Below, piece by piece: positions 8,418 through 16,486 of a stretch of 30,903 nt of DNA (position 1 is the first letter of the stretch; each line of letters starts with the position of its first letter). The notes beneath the pieces were generated by a model, which was not told the DNA's origin, did not search any database, and saw only the letters and a list, made by a program, of their open reading frames with translations. The stretch is from Planctomycetota bacterium (GTDB taxonomy: Bacteria; Planctomycetota; Planctomycetia; Pirellulales; UBA7805). The position numbers and the translations under genes are program-made. The stretch spans positions 1-30,903 of the forward strand of contig JABABY010000007.1 of the NCBI GenBank assembly GCA_014237955.1, written 5' to 3'.

Positions 8418-8535
8418 GCAGGAATTGAAACATTCGGCAATACTGGGAGTCAAGAGAAAATCTTCGGCGAGCTCGCGCGGCAGCGAGCATACAGCGATAT
8501 GACAATGTTTCCGCTCATTGACAAGGAGGATGGTT

Positions 8536-8628
8536 TTGGCTCATGGAGGGTTCCACTCCGGTCCTATCAAGGCGAAAATTGCCTCCCGCGTGCTTGCCAG
8601 TACCTCTCTAGAGGTACTGCCTACTTGA
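8536..8628 (+). CDS. Candidate 30-residue leader ORF upstream of the TsaC-YwlE fusion gene
   Basis: A consensus AAGGAGG (8523-8529) is followed after six bases by TTG and a 30-codon open frame ending in TGA at 8628. The peptide begins MAHGGFHSGPIKAKIASRVL and ends EVLPT. An in-frame ATG at 8530 abuts the SD and is too close for good initiation. The SD is the strongest seen in any intergenic region of this window. The 3' end of the frame overlaps a 9-bp hairpin (8598-8619), an arrangement like leader-peptide attenuators, but there is no run of one amino acid. It could be a real small protein, a leader peptide or chance. Confidence 0.35.
   Translation: MAHGGFHSGPIKAKIASRVLASTSLEVLPT
8598..8619 (+). 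promoter_or_regulatory. Hairpin, 9-bp stem and TCTA loop
   Basis: Arms CAGTACCTC (8598-8606) and GAGGTACTG (8611-8619) are perfectly complementary around a four-base loop. No T-run follows, so it is not a typical intrinsic terminator. It overlaps the end of the candidate leader ORF and lies about 180 bases before the fusion gene start, so an operator or a translation-linked regulatory structure is possible. Confidence 0.5.
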
Positions 8629-8800
8629 CGATCTTTGCCCGCACCCGTTAGGTTGCTGGATTGCGTAAGTGGCTTGAAATACAATTTCCGGTTCGTTGTC
8701 GCATGAGGATATCTGCGACTCCTCTGATTTCTGGCTGCTGGGGGCGAAGCTGCGAAAAATCGATTTCGGGCGAGTATTTGGCGGAGAGGTGGATCGTTCA

Positions 8801-9931
8801 ATGGCTCCTGTGGTAATTGATACTCGAGGTGCTGAGGACACCCGCGATGTAGTCCATCAAGCTGTTCAGGCGCTGGCCGAAGGCCAGCTGGTAGCATTTC
8901 CCACAGAAACTGTTTATGGAATTGCAGCCAGCGCGCTCAACGCAGATGCCGTTACGCGGCTATTGGAGGCTAAGGGGCGTCAATCGGGACATCCACTCAC
9001 GCTTGCAGTCCGCAGTGCAGAAGAAGCACTCGACTATGCTCCAGACCTCGGTCCTATGGGTAGAAGGTTGTCTCGACGCTGTTGGCCCGGACCGCTAACT
9101 CTGGTTGTAGAAAATCATCACCACGAAAGTCTCCTTGCCCAATTGCCAACTGACGTACAGAGTGCGGTCACCCCAAACGGAACGATCGGACTTCGCGTCC
9201 CTGCGCACCCGCTGATTTTAGATGTGTTGAGAATGCTCACTGGCCCCGTCACACTCACCAGCGCTAACCAAACCGGACATCCCGAAGCGGTCACGGCAGA
9301 AGAGGTCGTGGCCGAACTGGGAGAACATCTTGATTTGGTTTTGGATGCCGGAAAAAGTCGCCTTGGGCAACCATCATCGGTCGTTAAAGTCTCGGAATCC
9401 AATTATGAAATTCTCCGCGAAGGTGTGGTAACACAACAACATTTAAAACGCCTTTCCAGTCTTCTCGTGTTGATCGTTTGTACTGGCAACACGTGCCGCA
9501 GTCCGATGGGAGAAGTCTTGGGCCGGCATCTCATTGCGGAAAAACTTGGCTGTCCTGAAGCTGATATTGAAGAGCATGGAGTGATTATCGCCTCGGCGGG
9601 AATCGCAGCAATGGCGGGCGGGCGGGCGTCGCCCCAGGGAATCGAGGTAATGACGAGCCTGGGACTCGATCTTAGCCAGCACTGCACTCAACCGGTCACA
9701 GAACAAATGGTGCGACATGCAGATCTTATTTTAACTATGACTCGAGCACACCGCGAAGCGTTAGTCACTCAGTGGCCGGACGCAGCTTCTCGTACCGAGG
9801 TATTGCGTGCGGACGGCAAGGATGTTTCGGATCCCATTGGGGAAGCTGTAGAGGAATATAAACGGTGTGCCGAACAGATTCGCGGCGAACTTGAAGCACG
9901 TATCAATAATCTTGTTATTGCTTCAACCTAA
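8801..9931 (+). CDS. Fusion of TsaC/Sua5 (YrdC) tRNA threonylcarbamoyl-AMP synthase and YwlE-like phosphatase
   Basis: The 376-residue product joins two enzymes. Residues ~10-205 are a YrdC domain (FPTETVYGIAASA, AKGRQSGHPLTLAV, TLTSANQTGHPEAV), which makes threonylcarbamoyl-AMP for the t6A37 modification of ANN-decoding tRNAs. Residues ~220-376 are a low-molecular-weight phosphatase domain with the P-loop CTGNTCRSP (nucleophile C227, R233) and the general-acid loop VSDPIG (D344). The threonine in the P-loop (T231) matches B. subtilis YwlE, where that residue favours phosphoarginine over phosphotyrosine; ordinary LMW-PTPs carry Ile there. The start at 8801 is preferred over 8696 because it has an AGAGGTGG tract eight bases upstream and begins just before the YrdC fold. 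rpiB follows. The order sua5-ywlE-rpiB is also found as separate genes in Bacillus, which supports the reading. Confidence 0.93.
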   Translation: MAPVVIDTRGAEDTRDVVHQAVQALAEGQLVAFPTETVYGIAASALNADAVTRLLEAKGRQSGHPLTLAVRSAEEALDYAPDLGPMGRRLSRRCWPGPLTLVVENHHHESLLAQLPTDVQSAVTPNGTIGLRVPAHPLILDVLRMLTGPVTLTSANQTGHPEAVTAEEVVAELGEHLDLVLDAGKSRLGQPSSVVKVSESNYEILREGVVTQQHLKRLSSLLVLIVCTGNTCRSPMGEVLGRHLIAEKLGCPEADIEEHGVIIASAGIAAMAGGRASPQGIEVMTSLGLDLSQHCTQPVTEQMVRHADLILTMTRAHREALVTQWPDAASRTEVLRADGKDVSDPIGEAVEEYKRCAEQIRGELEARINNLVIAST

Positions 9932-9970
9932 GATCTAATGGAACGATAACTAAACGGAAAACTCTATACC

Positions 9971-10423
9971 ATGCAAATATCTGTAGGGAGTGACCATCGT
10001 GGCGTTCAAGTAAAAAGACAGATTATTGATTTGCTTGAGCAGCTTGGACATAAAACACACGATGTCGGCACACAAAGTGAGGAAAGCGTTGATTATCCGG
10101 ACATTGCCGCCGAAGTTGGCAGACTCGTGAGTGAGGGCGACTCGGATCGTGGCATTCTGATTTGTGGTACCGGAATTGGCATGGCCATCGCCGCTAATAA
10201 ATTTCCCTGTGTGCGCGCAGCTCCCTGCCATGATGATCTGACCGCTGAGATGAGTCGTCGGCATAACGACCTGAATGTGCTCTGCCTCTCCGCTGATCTT
10301 TTGGGAACGAAGTTGATTGACCGCATGGTTAAGATCTGGCTAGAAACCGATTTTGACGGTGGACGGCACGCCCGACGGGTTGAAAAAATCACCCATCTCG
10401 ATGAAAAACTGGGGACCCCTTGA
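9971..10423 (+). CDS. rpiB: Ribose-5-phosphate isomerase B
   Basis: This 150-residue protein is of usual family length. It interconverts ribose 5-phosphate and ribulose 5-phosphate in the non-oxidative pentose phosphate pathway. The active-site features are present: GSDHRG (D8/H9), DYPDIA, the catalytic cysteine C65 in LICGTGIGM followed by AIAANK, and H98 in SRRHNDLNVLCL. The C-terminal FDGGRHARRVEKI matches the family. The protein is cytoplasmic. It lies 39 bases after the TsaC-YwlE fusion gene on the same strand and is probably co-transcribed. The same neighbourhood occurs in Firmicutes, so the linkage looks ancient or repeatedly selected. No strong Shine-Dalgarno is seen before the ATG. 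Confidence 0.96.
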   Translation: MQISVGSDHRGVQVKRQIIDLLEQLGHKTHDVGTQSEESVDYPDIAAEVGRLVSEGDSDRGILICGTGIGMAIAANKFPCVRAAPCHDDLTAEMSRRHNDLNVLCLSADLLGTKLIDRMVKIWLETDFDGGRHARRVEKITHLDEKLGTP

Positions 10424-10710
10424 AAAGCCTTTGGAGGGTCTTTCCCCTCTATTTGCAGTGCGATTGTCAAGCTTTAACGATTGCAACAAGTTTGCGGGGC
10501 AAGTTTCTCATTTGTGCGGGTCGAAAGACTCGCGATTCTGTATCCTTGCAGTCGACTTCGGCTCCCGCCTATTGATCCCTGTCTGATCGTTGTTAAAGTC
10601 GAATAAGACGTGGCGGTTCAAGCCACAGGTTACAGTGCCTGCCCGAGCCGGGCGGCTTTCGTGTAATCTTTTTACGCCAACTTTTGGGCTACTAAGAGGG
10701 CATGCTATCG

Positions 10711-11301
10711 ATGTCACAACATGAGATACAGTCTTTTGATTTCGACGATGTCGATCACCTAATGCGTAACGCCGAGTTGCGTAATCAATTAGAACCCTAC
10801 TTTGACGAAGCGATTTGTCGGGTCAATGTGGGGGCATTTTCCACAGCAAAAGAAAACGAATTTTTGGAATCGATGCTGGCCTGGGAGCGGGCACCCGTAT
10901 TACCCATCGCCGAGTGGTTCGATCCGCCCCTCTCGCTGCCGCTGCCCGATACATTTTCCGATGACCCTCAAGGTAACGGTGATTTGCACACGCTCCTCTG
11001 GGATACCATCTATCGTCTGTTTGAGAAACGGATTGTGCTCGACTTTACAGAACACCTCACGGACCGAGAGCTTTATCAGTTGATTTTTCGTGATATTCTC
11101 CCGAGCGAGGAAAAAAACCTCGATTCGACCGAGAGCTATCTGCACTGGGACTGTGTCGACGCCAGTCGTCATCCTCATATCTGGCTCTGTTACTACGCCT
11201 CAGAGGAGGAGCGCGAGGAATGGGTCCGTGAGCACAATGAGCTTGCACCATCTAAGAAGACGCCCCCCCACTGCCGACAATTGCCCCGTCGGCCGCTCTA
11301 G
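10711..11301 (+). CDS. Acidic cytoplasmic protein of unknown function
   Basis: The predicted protein is about 196 residues, acidic in its first three quarters, with no signal peptide or membrane segment. Recognisable stretches are LWDTIYRLFEKRIVLDFTEH, LTDRELYQLIFRDILPSEEK and HWDCVDASRHPHIWLCYYAS; the dense Trp/Tyr/His in the last resembles a binding surface. The ATG at 10702 is possible, but AGAGGG (10695-10700) is too close to it and fits the ATG at 10711 better. The composition and motif-like stretches suggest a conserved planctomycete protein, but I know no function. It lies 280 bases after rpiB and converges on the rhomboid gene. It may belong to no operon with either. Confidence 0.72.
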   Translation: MSQHEIQSFDFDDVDHLMRNAELRNQLEPYFDEAICRVNVGAFSTAKENEFLESMLAWERAPVLPIAEWFDPPLSLPLPDTFSDDPQGNGDLHTLLWDTIYRLFEKRIVLDFTEHLTDRELYQLIFRDILPSEEKNLDSTESYLHWDCVDASRHPHIWLCYYASEEEREEWVREHNELAPSKKTPPHCRQLPRRPL

Positions 11302-11341
11302 ATGCAAAATGGGGTCCACACAACGACAGGATACTGGGCCC

Positions 11342-12241
11342 TTAACTGTCCCGATTTTTATAGCGCTCACTCGCTTGCTGGAGGGTACGACGCTCTTTAC
11401 GGGTCAGGCTCGACTCCCCTTCCCGAGCAATCTTTGCCAGGATGCGATCAACTTGTTCCGGCAGCTTGTCGTCGTCCGGGTTGTGGATACGGACCTTGGG
11501 CCGTGGGCCGATCCGCTTGAGCAGATCCCGACTCGGTAGCCAGTGGCCCAAATCCCAACCGGTCTTGTAATAGATCCAGCCACAGGCCGCTCCCACCAGA
11601 TGGGCACCATGAGCAACATGGGAATCGCTAAAGGTGCCTACGAAGTCATAGACCAAAAATAAAATCCCTAGCACCCAGGCTTTCACGGGAATGATAAAAT
11701 AGAGCAGCAGCTTGCGATGTGGAAAGTGGCAGATATAGAGGATAATGACCCCCGCAACACCGCCTGAGGCACCGAGCAGCGTTATTGGACCTCCTTGGAG
11801 CAATTGCTGGATATAGAGGCCCAGTACGCCTGAAATGATTATCGCGGAGAGATAGAAAGAGAGAAAACGCTGCTTGCCATAGATCCCCTCCACGTCACGG
11901 CCAAAAAACCAGAGGCAAAACATGTTGGCTACAATATGCCAAATCATGTTTGGTGAATGAACAAATCCGTAGGTCACAATCTGCCAGAGTTTCCAGTTGT
12001 TCACAAAAAGGCCACTCTGAAGCGCGAGATAGTCGGAGGTAAAGGGCGCAATGTATTCGATTGGCGAACTCCCAGAAACTGGCACGCGCTCAAAGAGTTC
12101 AAGCAGATAGACAATCACATTGATGATCACCAGATTGGTGACCATCAATCGCCCCTGTCCACCAAATTGTCCGGTGGGACCGCCAAATTGGTAATTGGAG
12201 CGGGGCTCTTGAGAGTAGTAGTCGCGACTATCGATACCCAT
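11342..12241 (-). CDS. Rhomboid-family intramembrane serine protease
   Basis: The 299-residue protein has about six membrane segments between residues 31 and 230. The catalytic dyad is present: S159 in LLGASGGVAG and H214 in AHGAHLVGAACG. The WHIVANMFCLWFFG motif (H102, N106) supplies the usual oxyanion-side residues. Rhomboids cleave other membrane proteins within or near their transmembrane helices. The N-terminus is a short Gly/Gln-rich cytoplasmic tail. The C-terminal ~70 residues are soluble and end in a charged helical stretch (LPEQVDRILAKIAREG, SLTRKERRTLQQAS) like the DUF6576 tail seen on bacterial rhomboids. No Shine-Dalgarno precedes the ATG. It lies downstream of a membrane coiled-coil gene on the same strand with a gap of 160 bases. 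Substrate unknown. Confidence 0.95.
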   Translation of the reverse strand: MGIDSRDYYSQEPRSNYQFGGPTGQFGGQGRLMVTNLVIINVIVYLLELFERVPVSGSSPIEYIAPFTSDYLALQSGLFVNNWKLWQIVTYGFVHSPNMIWHIVANMFCLWFFGRDVEGIYGKQRFLSFYLSAIIISGVLGLYIQQLLQGGPITLLGASGGVAGVIILYICHFPHRKLLLYFIIPVKAWVLGILFLVYDFVGTFSDSHVAHGAHLVGAACGWIYYKTGWDLGHWLPSRDLLKRIGPRPKVRIHNPDDDKLPEQVDRILAKIAREGESSLTRKERRTLQQASERYKNRDS

Positions 12242-12401
12242 GGCTTTTTAACACTCACGTAAGGCCCAACGGCGACTTGGCATCCGGCCACCGTTTAGGT
12301 AGAGAAACTGGCTCTAAAAGCAAACCAAGTGTAGGATACTGCCTGACCGATGCAAAGCCGAGATTGTCCCAGCCAAGTCTGCATGGAAGCGGTGTGGTAG
12401 G

Positions 12402-13904
12402 TTATCCTGAACCGAGGGTGGCTTGAGGGGCCGCCGGGGCGCGACGGTTGATCGCCTCCACTGCACGCATCTGGGCTGCATTGAGCCGTTTTCCGAGTTG
12501 GATCGTCTCATTGCGAATCGCGTCCATCTGGGTCATCGTATTTTTTGCCTGCGCCTCCACGGCAGCAAGCAATCGCTCGATGATTGCCTGGTCGGCTTGA
12601 AACTTATCGAGATCATTTTTAAGCCGCGTCTCTTCTTTTTTAAATTGCGTCGTTACACGCTGTTTATCGGAAAGTAGCTGTTTCACATCCACAATATTCA
12701 AATCCTGCTCTTTGATCTGAAACTGCTGACGACTCCGGGCCAGATACAGATCGCGAAAGATGTAACCGTAATCCCGAAGTTTGCGTGAATACCTTGAAGA
12801 GTTTTCATCGACACGTTCCACAATTTCAGTGTCTACCAATACATCAATACTTGGAATGGACTCAACTTGAATTTCTTCTGGCAAAGCATCTGGGATCGGA
12901 TTTTTTATGGTGATCACGCCTTCTGGCGGCGGGGCCTTGGGAAGCCAGACTTCCTGGCCATCAACAAATCTCGGTTCGGTCTCATCATCCGGGTAGTCCT
13001 CTTGAAACTCGACCAACTCTTCGATTCGCTCATCCGGATGTTCGTCTCTGGCGGGCTGGTGATCATCGATAAATTCTTCCACTGTTTTTCCGGGAATGAG
13101 TCGTTCGATCCGCGTTGCGCGATCCATCTGGGCAAATTCCGTTTCCGGAACACCCACATCGGCAGCCGTCAATGTTGCAAACACCCGGTGTCCGTCGACC
13201 GGCATCTTGTCGTACATGATCCAGGGCTTTTTGTTCTCGACACTCTCCCTTAACTGGGCCTGCTCCTTTTCGGAAATGGTCCAATTGGGGGCTAAGGTGA
13301 CGACCACCCGACCGGTCGGTGCCTCTCCATCCGGATTCTCTTCAGCAGCCCCGCCAGTGATCGCAGTCACACGAAACATCCCCAGGTACCGTCCCCCTTG
13401 CGAAAATGGGCGTGCATCAAACACATAGAGAATAAGATTGGGGGTGATCTGAGAGGGCGCCTGTTGGTTGATAGCCACAGTCACTTCATTGTCCGCAACC
13501 AGTGATTCTGGTTGACAGTCGGTCCACATTCGTCCGCGATCGTAGAGAACGTCGGCCAGGTGGATATTGAGTTGAGCGATTCCTGGGGAGAGAATTTTTC
13601 CCCTCGCATTTTCTTTGCCAAACTCCAGCTGTTGGTTCTCTCGCTCGAGTTTTTCCGTCTTGGAAATCAGGCCGACTAACCGCTCTCCTGGCTTGCCGTG
13701 AAGAATCTCTCGCCATGCTTGGTGGGCCTTTAAAGCCTGCACACTCAAAACCATCGTAGTGGATGCAGCGAGGAAGACGAGAAAGACCATAATAATCGTA
13801 TGGACCTTCCACGACTTGTGGCTCATGATGATCGCCACAAGGAACAGAATGACACCAATTCCCGCCAATATATAAAGCAGGATCTGAATGTTCTCAACGC
13901 TCAT
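12402..13904 (-). CDS. Two-TM membrane protein with long coiled coil, function unknown
   Basis: The 500-residue product starts with two membrane helices, at about residues 6-27 (IQILLYILAGIGVILFLVAI) and 35-55 (HTIIMVFLVFLAASTTMVLS). A short coiled coil with KTEKLERENQQLEF follows, then a mainly beta domain of ~150 residues (ILYVFDARPFSQGGRYLGMF), an acidic region around 270-345, and a C-terminal coiled coil at ~395-480 rich in Lys, Glu and Gln. An Ala/Pro tail closes the protein. I do not recognise a named family, though the layout looks like a planctomycete-specific membrane-anchored scaffold. It is upstream of the rhomboid gene on the same strand; whether it is a partner or a substrate is speculation. 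No clear Shine-Dalgarno is present. Confidence 0.8.
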   Translation of the reverse strand: MSVENIQILLYILAGIGVILFLVAIIMSHKSWKVHTIIMVFLVFLAASTTMVLSVQALKAHQAWREILHGKPGERLVGLISKTEKLERENQQLEFGKENARGKILSPGIAQLNIHLADVLYDRGRMWTDCQPESLVADNEVTVAINQQAPSQITPNLILYVFDARPFSQGGRYLGMFRVTAITGGAAEENPDGEAPTGRVVVTLAPNWTISEKEQAQLRESVENKKPWIMYDKMPVDGHRVFATLTAADVGVPETEFAQMDRATRIERLIPGKTVEEFIDDHQPARDEHPDERIEELVEFQEDYPDDETEPRFVDGQEVWLPKAPPPEGVITIKNPIPDALPEEIQVESIPSIDVLVDTEIVERVDENSSRYSRKLRDYGYIFRDLYLARSRQQFQIKEQDLNIVDVKQLLSDKQRVTTQFKKEETRLKNDLDKFQADQAIIERLLAAVEAQAKNTMTQMDAIRNETIQLGKRLNAAQMRAVEAINRRAPAAPQATLGSG

Positions 13905-14341
13905 CCGGGCCCAATCAAAAAACTCTAAGGGTCTGAACCATAAGGGGTTTATATGAATTCGATCCTAAACCTGCATCCCCAAACTGTCAAGTTTTTCCGG
14001 GAGTAAACCGGAAGCAACCAAGGCGCGGCGGGAATCGAGATGCCATAAAGCCGTCTAGTCCGGTTTAGCTGCATAATCGTTAACGATCGGTACCTACTAT
14101 GGCAAGAGTAATTTTCTCGTGGGTGGTACCAGTGATACCCCTTTTCGTACGGTTTCTCCCCAAGTGCTTTCTTCGAAGAGGCTCCACAGATACCGGATCG
14201 GCAGCCGCAATTTGAGCCTTTTTGCCGGAAAATTGGTATGGCCCCGATATGAGCATTTCGCTACTCTCCCCGCCCCCGAAAAATCGCCGATGGAACGGCA
14301 ATTCTTTTCTTTGATCCAGAATCTAACGAAGGAATAAGAGC
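13905..14341. other. Divergent intergenic region
   Basis: These 437 bases separate two divergently transcribed genes and must hold both promoters. They contain a perfect 12-bp palindrome (14076-14087) and a second inverted repeat, TTCCGG / CCGGAA with a seven-base loop near 13999. A 72-codon GTG-started frame at 14119-14337 has no Shine-Dalgarno and no recognisable features, so I do not call it as a gene. Confidence 0.4.
14076..14087. promoter_or_regulatory. Perfect 12-bp palindrome ATCGTTAACGAT
   Basis: A self-complementary site lies between divergent promoters, in the position and form of a dimeric repressor or activator operator. No regulator is identified and a chance occurrence cannot be excluded. 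Confidence 0.3.
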
Positions 14342-15397
14342 ATGGAAGCTCATCTCCTGCGTGCGGTCATTTTTTTGGCCAGTCTCAGCAGTATCGCTGC
14401 GTCGTATCGCACCGCCAATTTTATTGTGACGGCCCCTTCAAGCCCGTTGGCACAAAAAATCGGTGATGCCGCCGAAAGGTTTCGTCATGACCTTGCTTTA
14501 CAGTGGCTGGGAAAACCATTACCTCGCTGGAACAGTCCCTGCCCCATCTCGGCCCAAGTAGCCCCCCATCTCGGAGCCGGCGGTGCCACCAGCTTTGTTT
14601 TCCAGGATGGACAAGTGGGCGGCTGGCGAATGAATATTCAGGGCTCCGAAATTCGTATTCTCGATTCAGTATTGCCACATGAAGTCACGCATACCATCTT
14701 TGCAACACACTTTCGAGCGCCGCTACCTCGCTGGGCTGACGAAGGGGCATGTACGACTGTGGAACATGTATCGGAAAAAGCGAGACACGAAAAGATGTTG
14801 GTCACGTTTCTCCAGACTCATCGGGGAATCGCTTTCAGTCACATGTTTGCCATGAAAGAGTATCCATCAGATGTGCTGCCTCTTTACGCCCAGGGTTATT
14901 CACTCGCTCGTTATCTCATCGAGGAGAAGGGGCACCGCAAGTTTGTTGCTTTTATTGGCGACGGTCTACGTGATGAGAATTGGTTGCGGGCCCTTGATGC
15001 GACCTATGGGGTCGATAACCTTGCTGTCTTACAAGATGCGTGGCTCACATGGGTCAAACAGGGGAGTCCCTCACGAAGAGCGGCTCCAGAAATTGGAGCG
15101 ACTCCTTTAGTCGCTCTTGCTAGTGACGCACAGCGAAAGCGGCCCAAGCCGAACCTGATCCATCGAATCGAGAGCACCGACCCCAACAAAGCACAAACCC
15201 CATCAACTCCATCTAGCCATTTGGCGGCAACAAAAACGGCACCTGCTGGCGATGGGTGGTATGCTGCCGGTGAGCGATCTACGGCAGAGCCACTCTCATT
15301 CGCGCCGGGCAGCATTGCAGCGGCCGTTCGGAGGGAAAGACATCAAGCGACCAGACAGCAGCCTCTCCAGCAACCCCAACAGACCATCTTGCGATAG
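14342..15397 (+). CDS. Secreted HExxH metalloprotease-like protein
   Basis: The 351-residue protein has an N-terminal signal peptide (MEAHLLRAVIFLASLSSIAA). A zinc-metallopeptidase signature follows: H113-E114-V-T-H117, then E134 in PRWADEGACTTVE, seventeen residues after the second histidine, as in gluzincins of the peptidase MA clan. Downstream, YAQGYSLARYLIEEKGHRKF and the region around FIGDGLRDENWLRALDATYG match the helical part seen in MA-like peptidases. The last ~100 residues are a low-complexity tail rich in Pro, Ala, Thr and Gln, ending QQPLQQPQQTILR. The ATG has a good AAGGA site eight to nine bases upstream. Extracytoplasmic proteolysis is inferred from the signal and motif; the substrate is unknown. 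The gene converges on cdsA. Confidence 0.8.
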   Translation: MEAHLLRAVIFLASLSSIAASYRTANFIVTAPSSPLAQKIGDAAERFRHDLALQWLGKPLPRWNSPCPISAQVAPHLGAGGATSFVFQDGQVGGWRMNIQGSEIRILDSVLPHEVTHTIFATHFRAPLPRWADEGACTTVEHVSEKARHEKMLVTFLQTHRGIAFSHMFAMKEYPSDVLPLYAQGYSLARYLIEEKGHRKFVAFIGDGLRDENWLRALDATYGVDNLAVLQDAWLTWVKQGSPSRRAAPEIGATPLVALASDAQRKRPKPNLIHRIESTDPNKAQTPSTPSSHLAATKTAPAGDGWYAAGERSTAEPLSFAPGSIAAAVRRERHQATRQQPLQQPQQTILR

Positions 15398-15471
15398 AGG
15401 CTGTTGTGTCACAAAAGCTTGGTGACTTTCGCTACTCAACGCCAGAGCTATTTTTGGCCACCGCCATCGGC

Positions 15472-16482
15472 TTAACCGGGCGTAAAAAAAGTTTTCGTCA
15501 ATAAAAAGAAAACTGGCGATGCAAAGCAGAGCGAGTCAATGCGGTCGAGCACACCGCCATGGCCAACGACGAGCGTGCCGTAATCCTGAACCCCACGATC
15601 CCGCTTGATGGCAGACATTGCCATACCGCCGGAAAATCCCACCAGCGCGATAACAAATGACAGGCAACCCGCCTGCCATTCATTAAACGGGGTTGCCCAA
15701 TAGAGTGCCGCGCCTAACAGCGCGGTGCTGCCAACCCCTCCAACAAGTCCCTCCCAGGTTCGGGTGGAACTAATCGCCGGGGCAATAATAGTTTTGCCAA
15801 GAATTTTGCCCCAAATATATTGAAACGCATCACTCATCTGAACCATGAAAACAAAATAGAATAGCAGTAAGGCATTTTTACCCCAGGCGGATGGAGCGGA
15901 AAATTGCATGGGGTTCTGCTCAGCTTCATTGAGTAAACGAAGATCTTGTGAGGTATAAATATCCAAATACAGCAATGCTGGAGTAAGGCTAAGGCAATAG
16001 ATACACAACACGAGACCTGCCTGGATCTTTGCTGTTCTTTCAAGAAATCGCTTTGGGTCTCCCGAGAAGGCGACTCTCGCGGTCACAAACAGTAATCCGT
16101 AGACTGGAATTAAAATGCTGTAGAGATCGTATTTTCCGATCCCCACCAACACAAATTGTAGTGGTGTGAACAGAACGAAAACCCAGAAAAGCGTACGATG
16201 ATCGCTTAGTCGTGTCGGGGTCAGGGTAATAAACTCCCGCAATGCCCAAAAAGAGAGTAGGCCGAACAAAACAACCGTTACACTGCGTGGCAGAAAAAGT
16301 GCTGCCGCCAGGAGGGAACAGAGCAACCACCAGACACGTACACGGCGATTGAACGTCTCAACATCCGCAGATTTTATCCCAGATTCGGGCTGGCCCTTTA
16401 AAAATTGGCCAACGGTAGTCGCCACTCCGAGCAACAACAAAACACCCGCTACAAAAATCCAGGTCACTGGGTCATTAACCAT
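15472..16482 (-). CDS. cdsA: Phosphatidate cytidylyltransferase (CDP-diacylglycerol synthase)
   Basis: The 336-residue integral membrane protein has about eight hydrophobic segments. It converts phosphatidate and CTP to CDP-diacylglycerol, the branch point of bacterial phospholipid synthesis. The family signature lies near the C-terminus: STRTWEGLVGG, then SAIKRDRGVQDYGTLVVGHG continuing GVLDRIDS. Compared with the usual signature SxxKRxxxxKDxxxxxPGHGG, the lysine before the first aspartate is glutamine and the proline before GHGG is valine, while the key aspartates are kept. The ATG lies only four bases after the plsC stop, so the two genes are translationally close and surely co-transcribed. 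Length is somewhat above the E. coli enzyme because of N-terminal membrane segments. Function is confident despite the signature changes. Confidence 0.92.
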   Translation of the reverse strand: MVNDPVTWIFVAGVLLLLGVATTVGQFLKGQPESGIKSADVETFNRRVRVWWLLCSLLAAALFLPRSVTVVLFGLLSFWALREFITLTPTRLSDHRTLFWVFVLFTPLQFVLVGIGKYDLYSILIPVYGLLFVTARVAFSGDPKRFLERTAKIQAGLVLCIYCLSLTPALLYLDIYTSQDLRLLNEAEQNPMQFSAPSAWGKNALLLFYFVFMVQMSDAFQYIWGKILGKTIIAPAISSTRTWEGLVGGVGSTALLGAALYWATPFNEWQAGCLSFVIALVGFSGGMAMSAIKRDRGVQDYGTLVVGHGGVLDRIDSLCFASPVFFLLTKTFFTPG

Positions 16483-16486
16483 AGAA

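Noticed and set aside
8696..8800. N-terminal extension of the TsaC-YwlE fusion from 8696
   Set aside because: The extension does not resemble YrdC, lacks an SD, and the ATG at 8801 has a good purine tract.
14119..14337. 72-codon plus-strand frame before the HExxH gene
   Set aside because: GTG start without SD, no recognisable motif, and it overlaps the likely promoter region. Not excluded, only unsupported.
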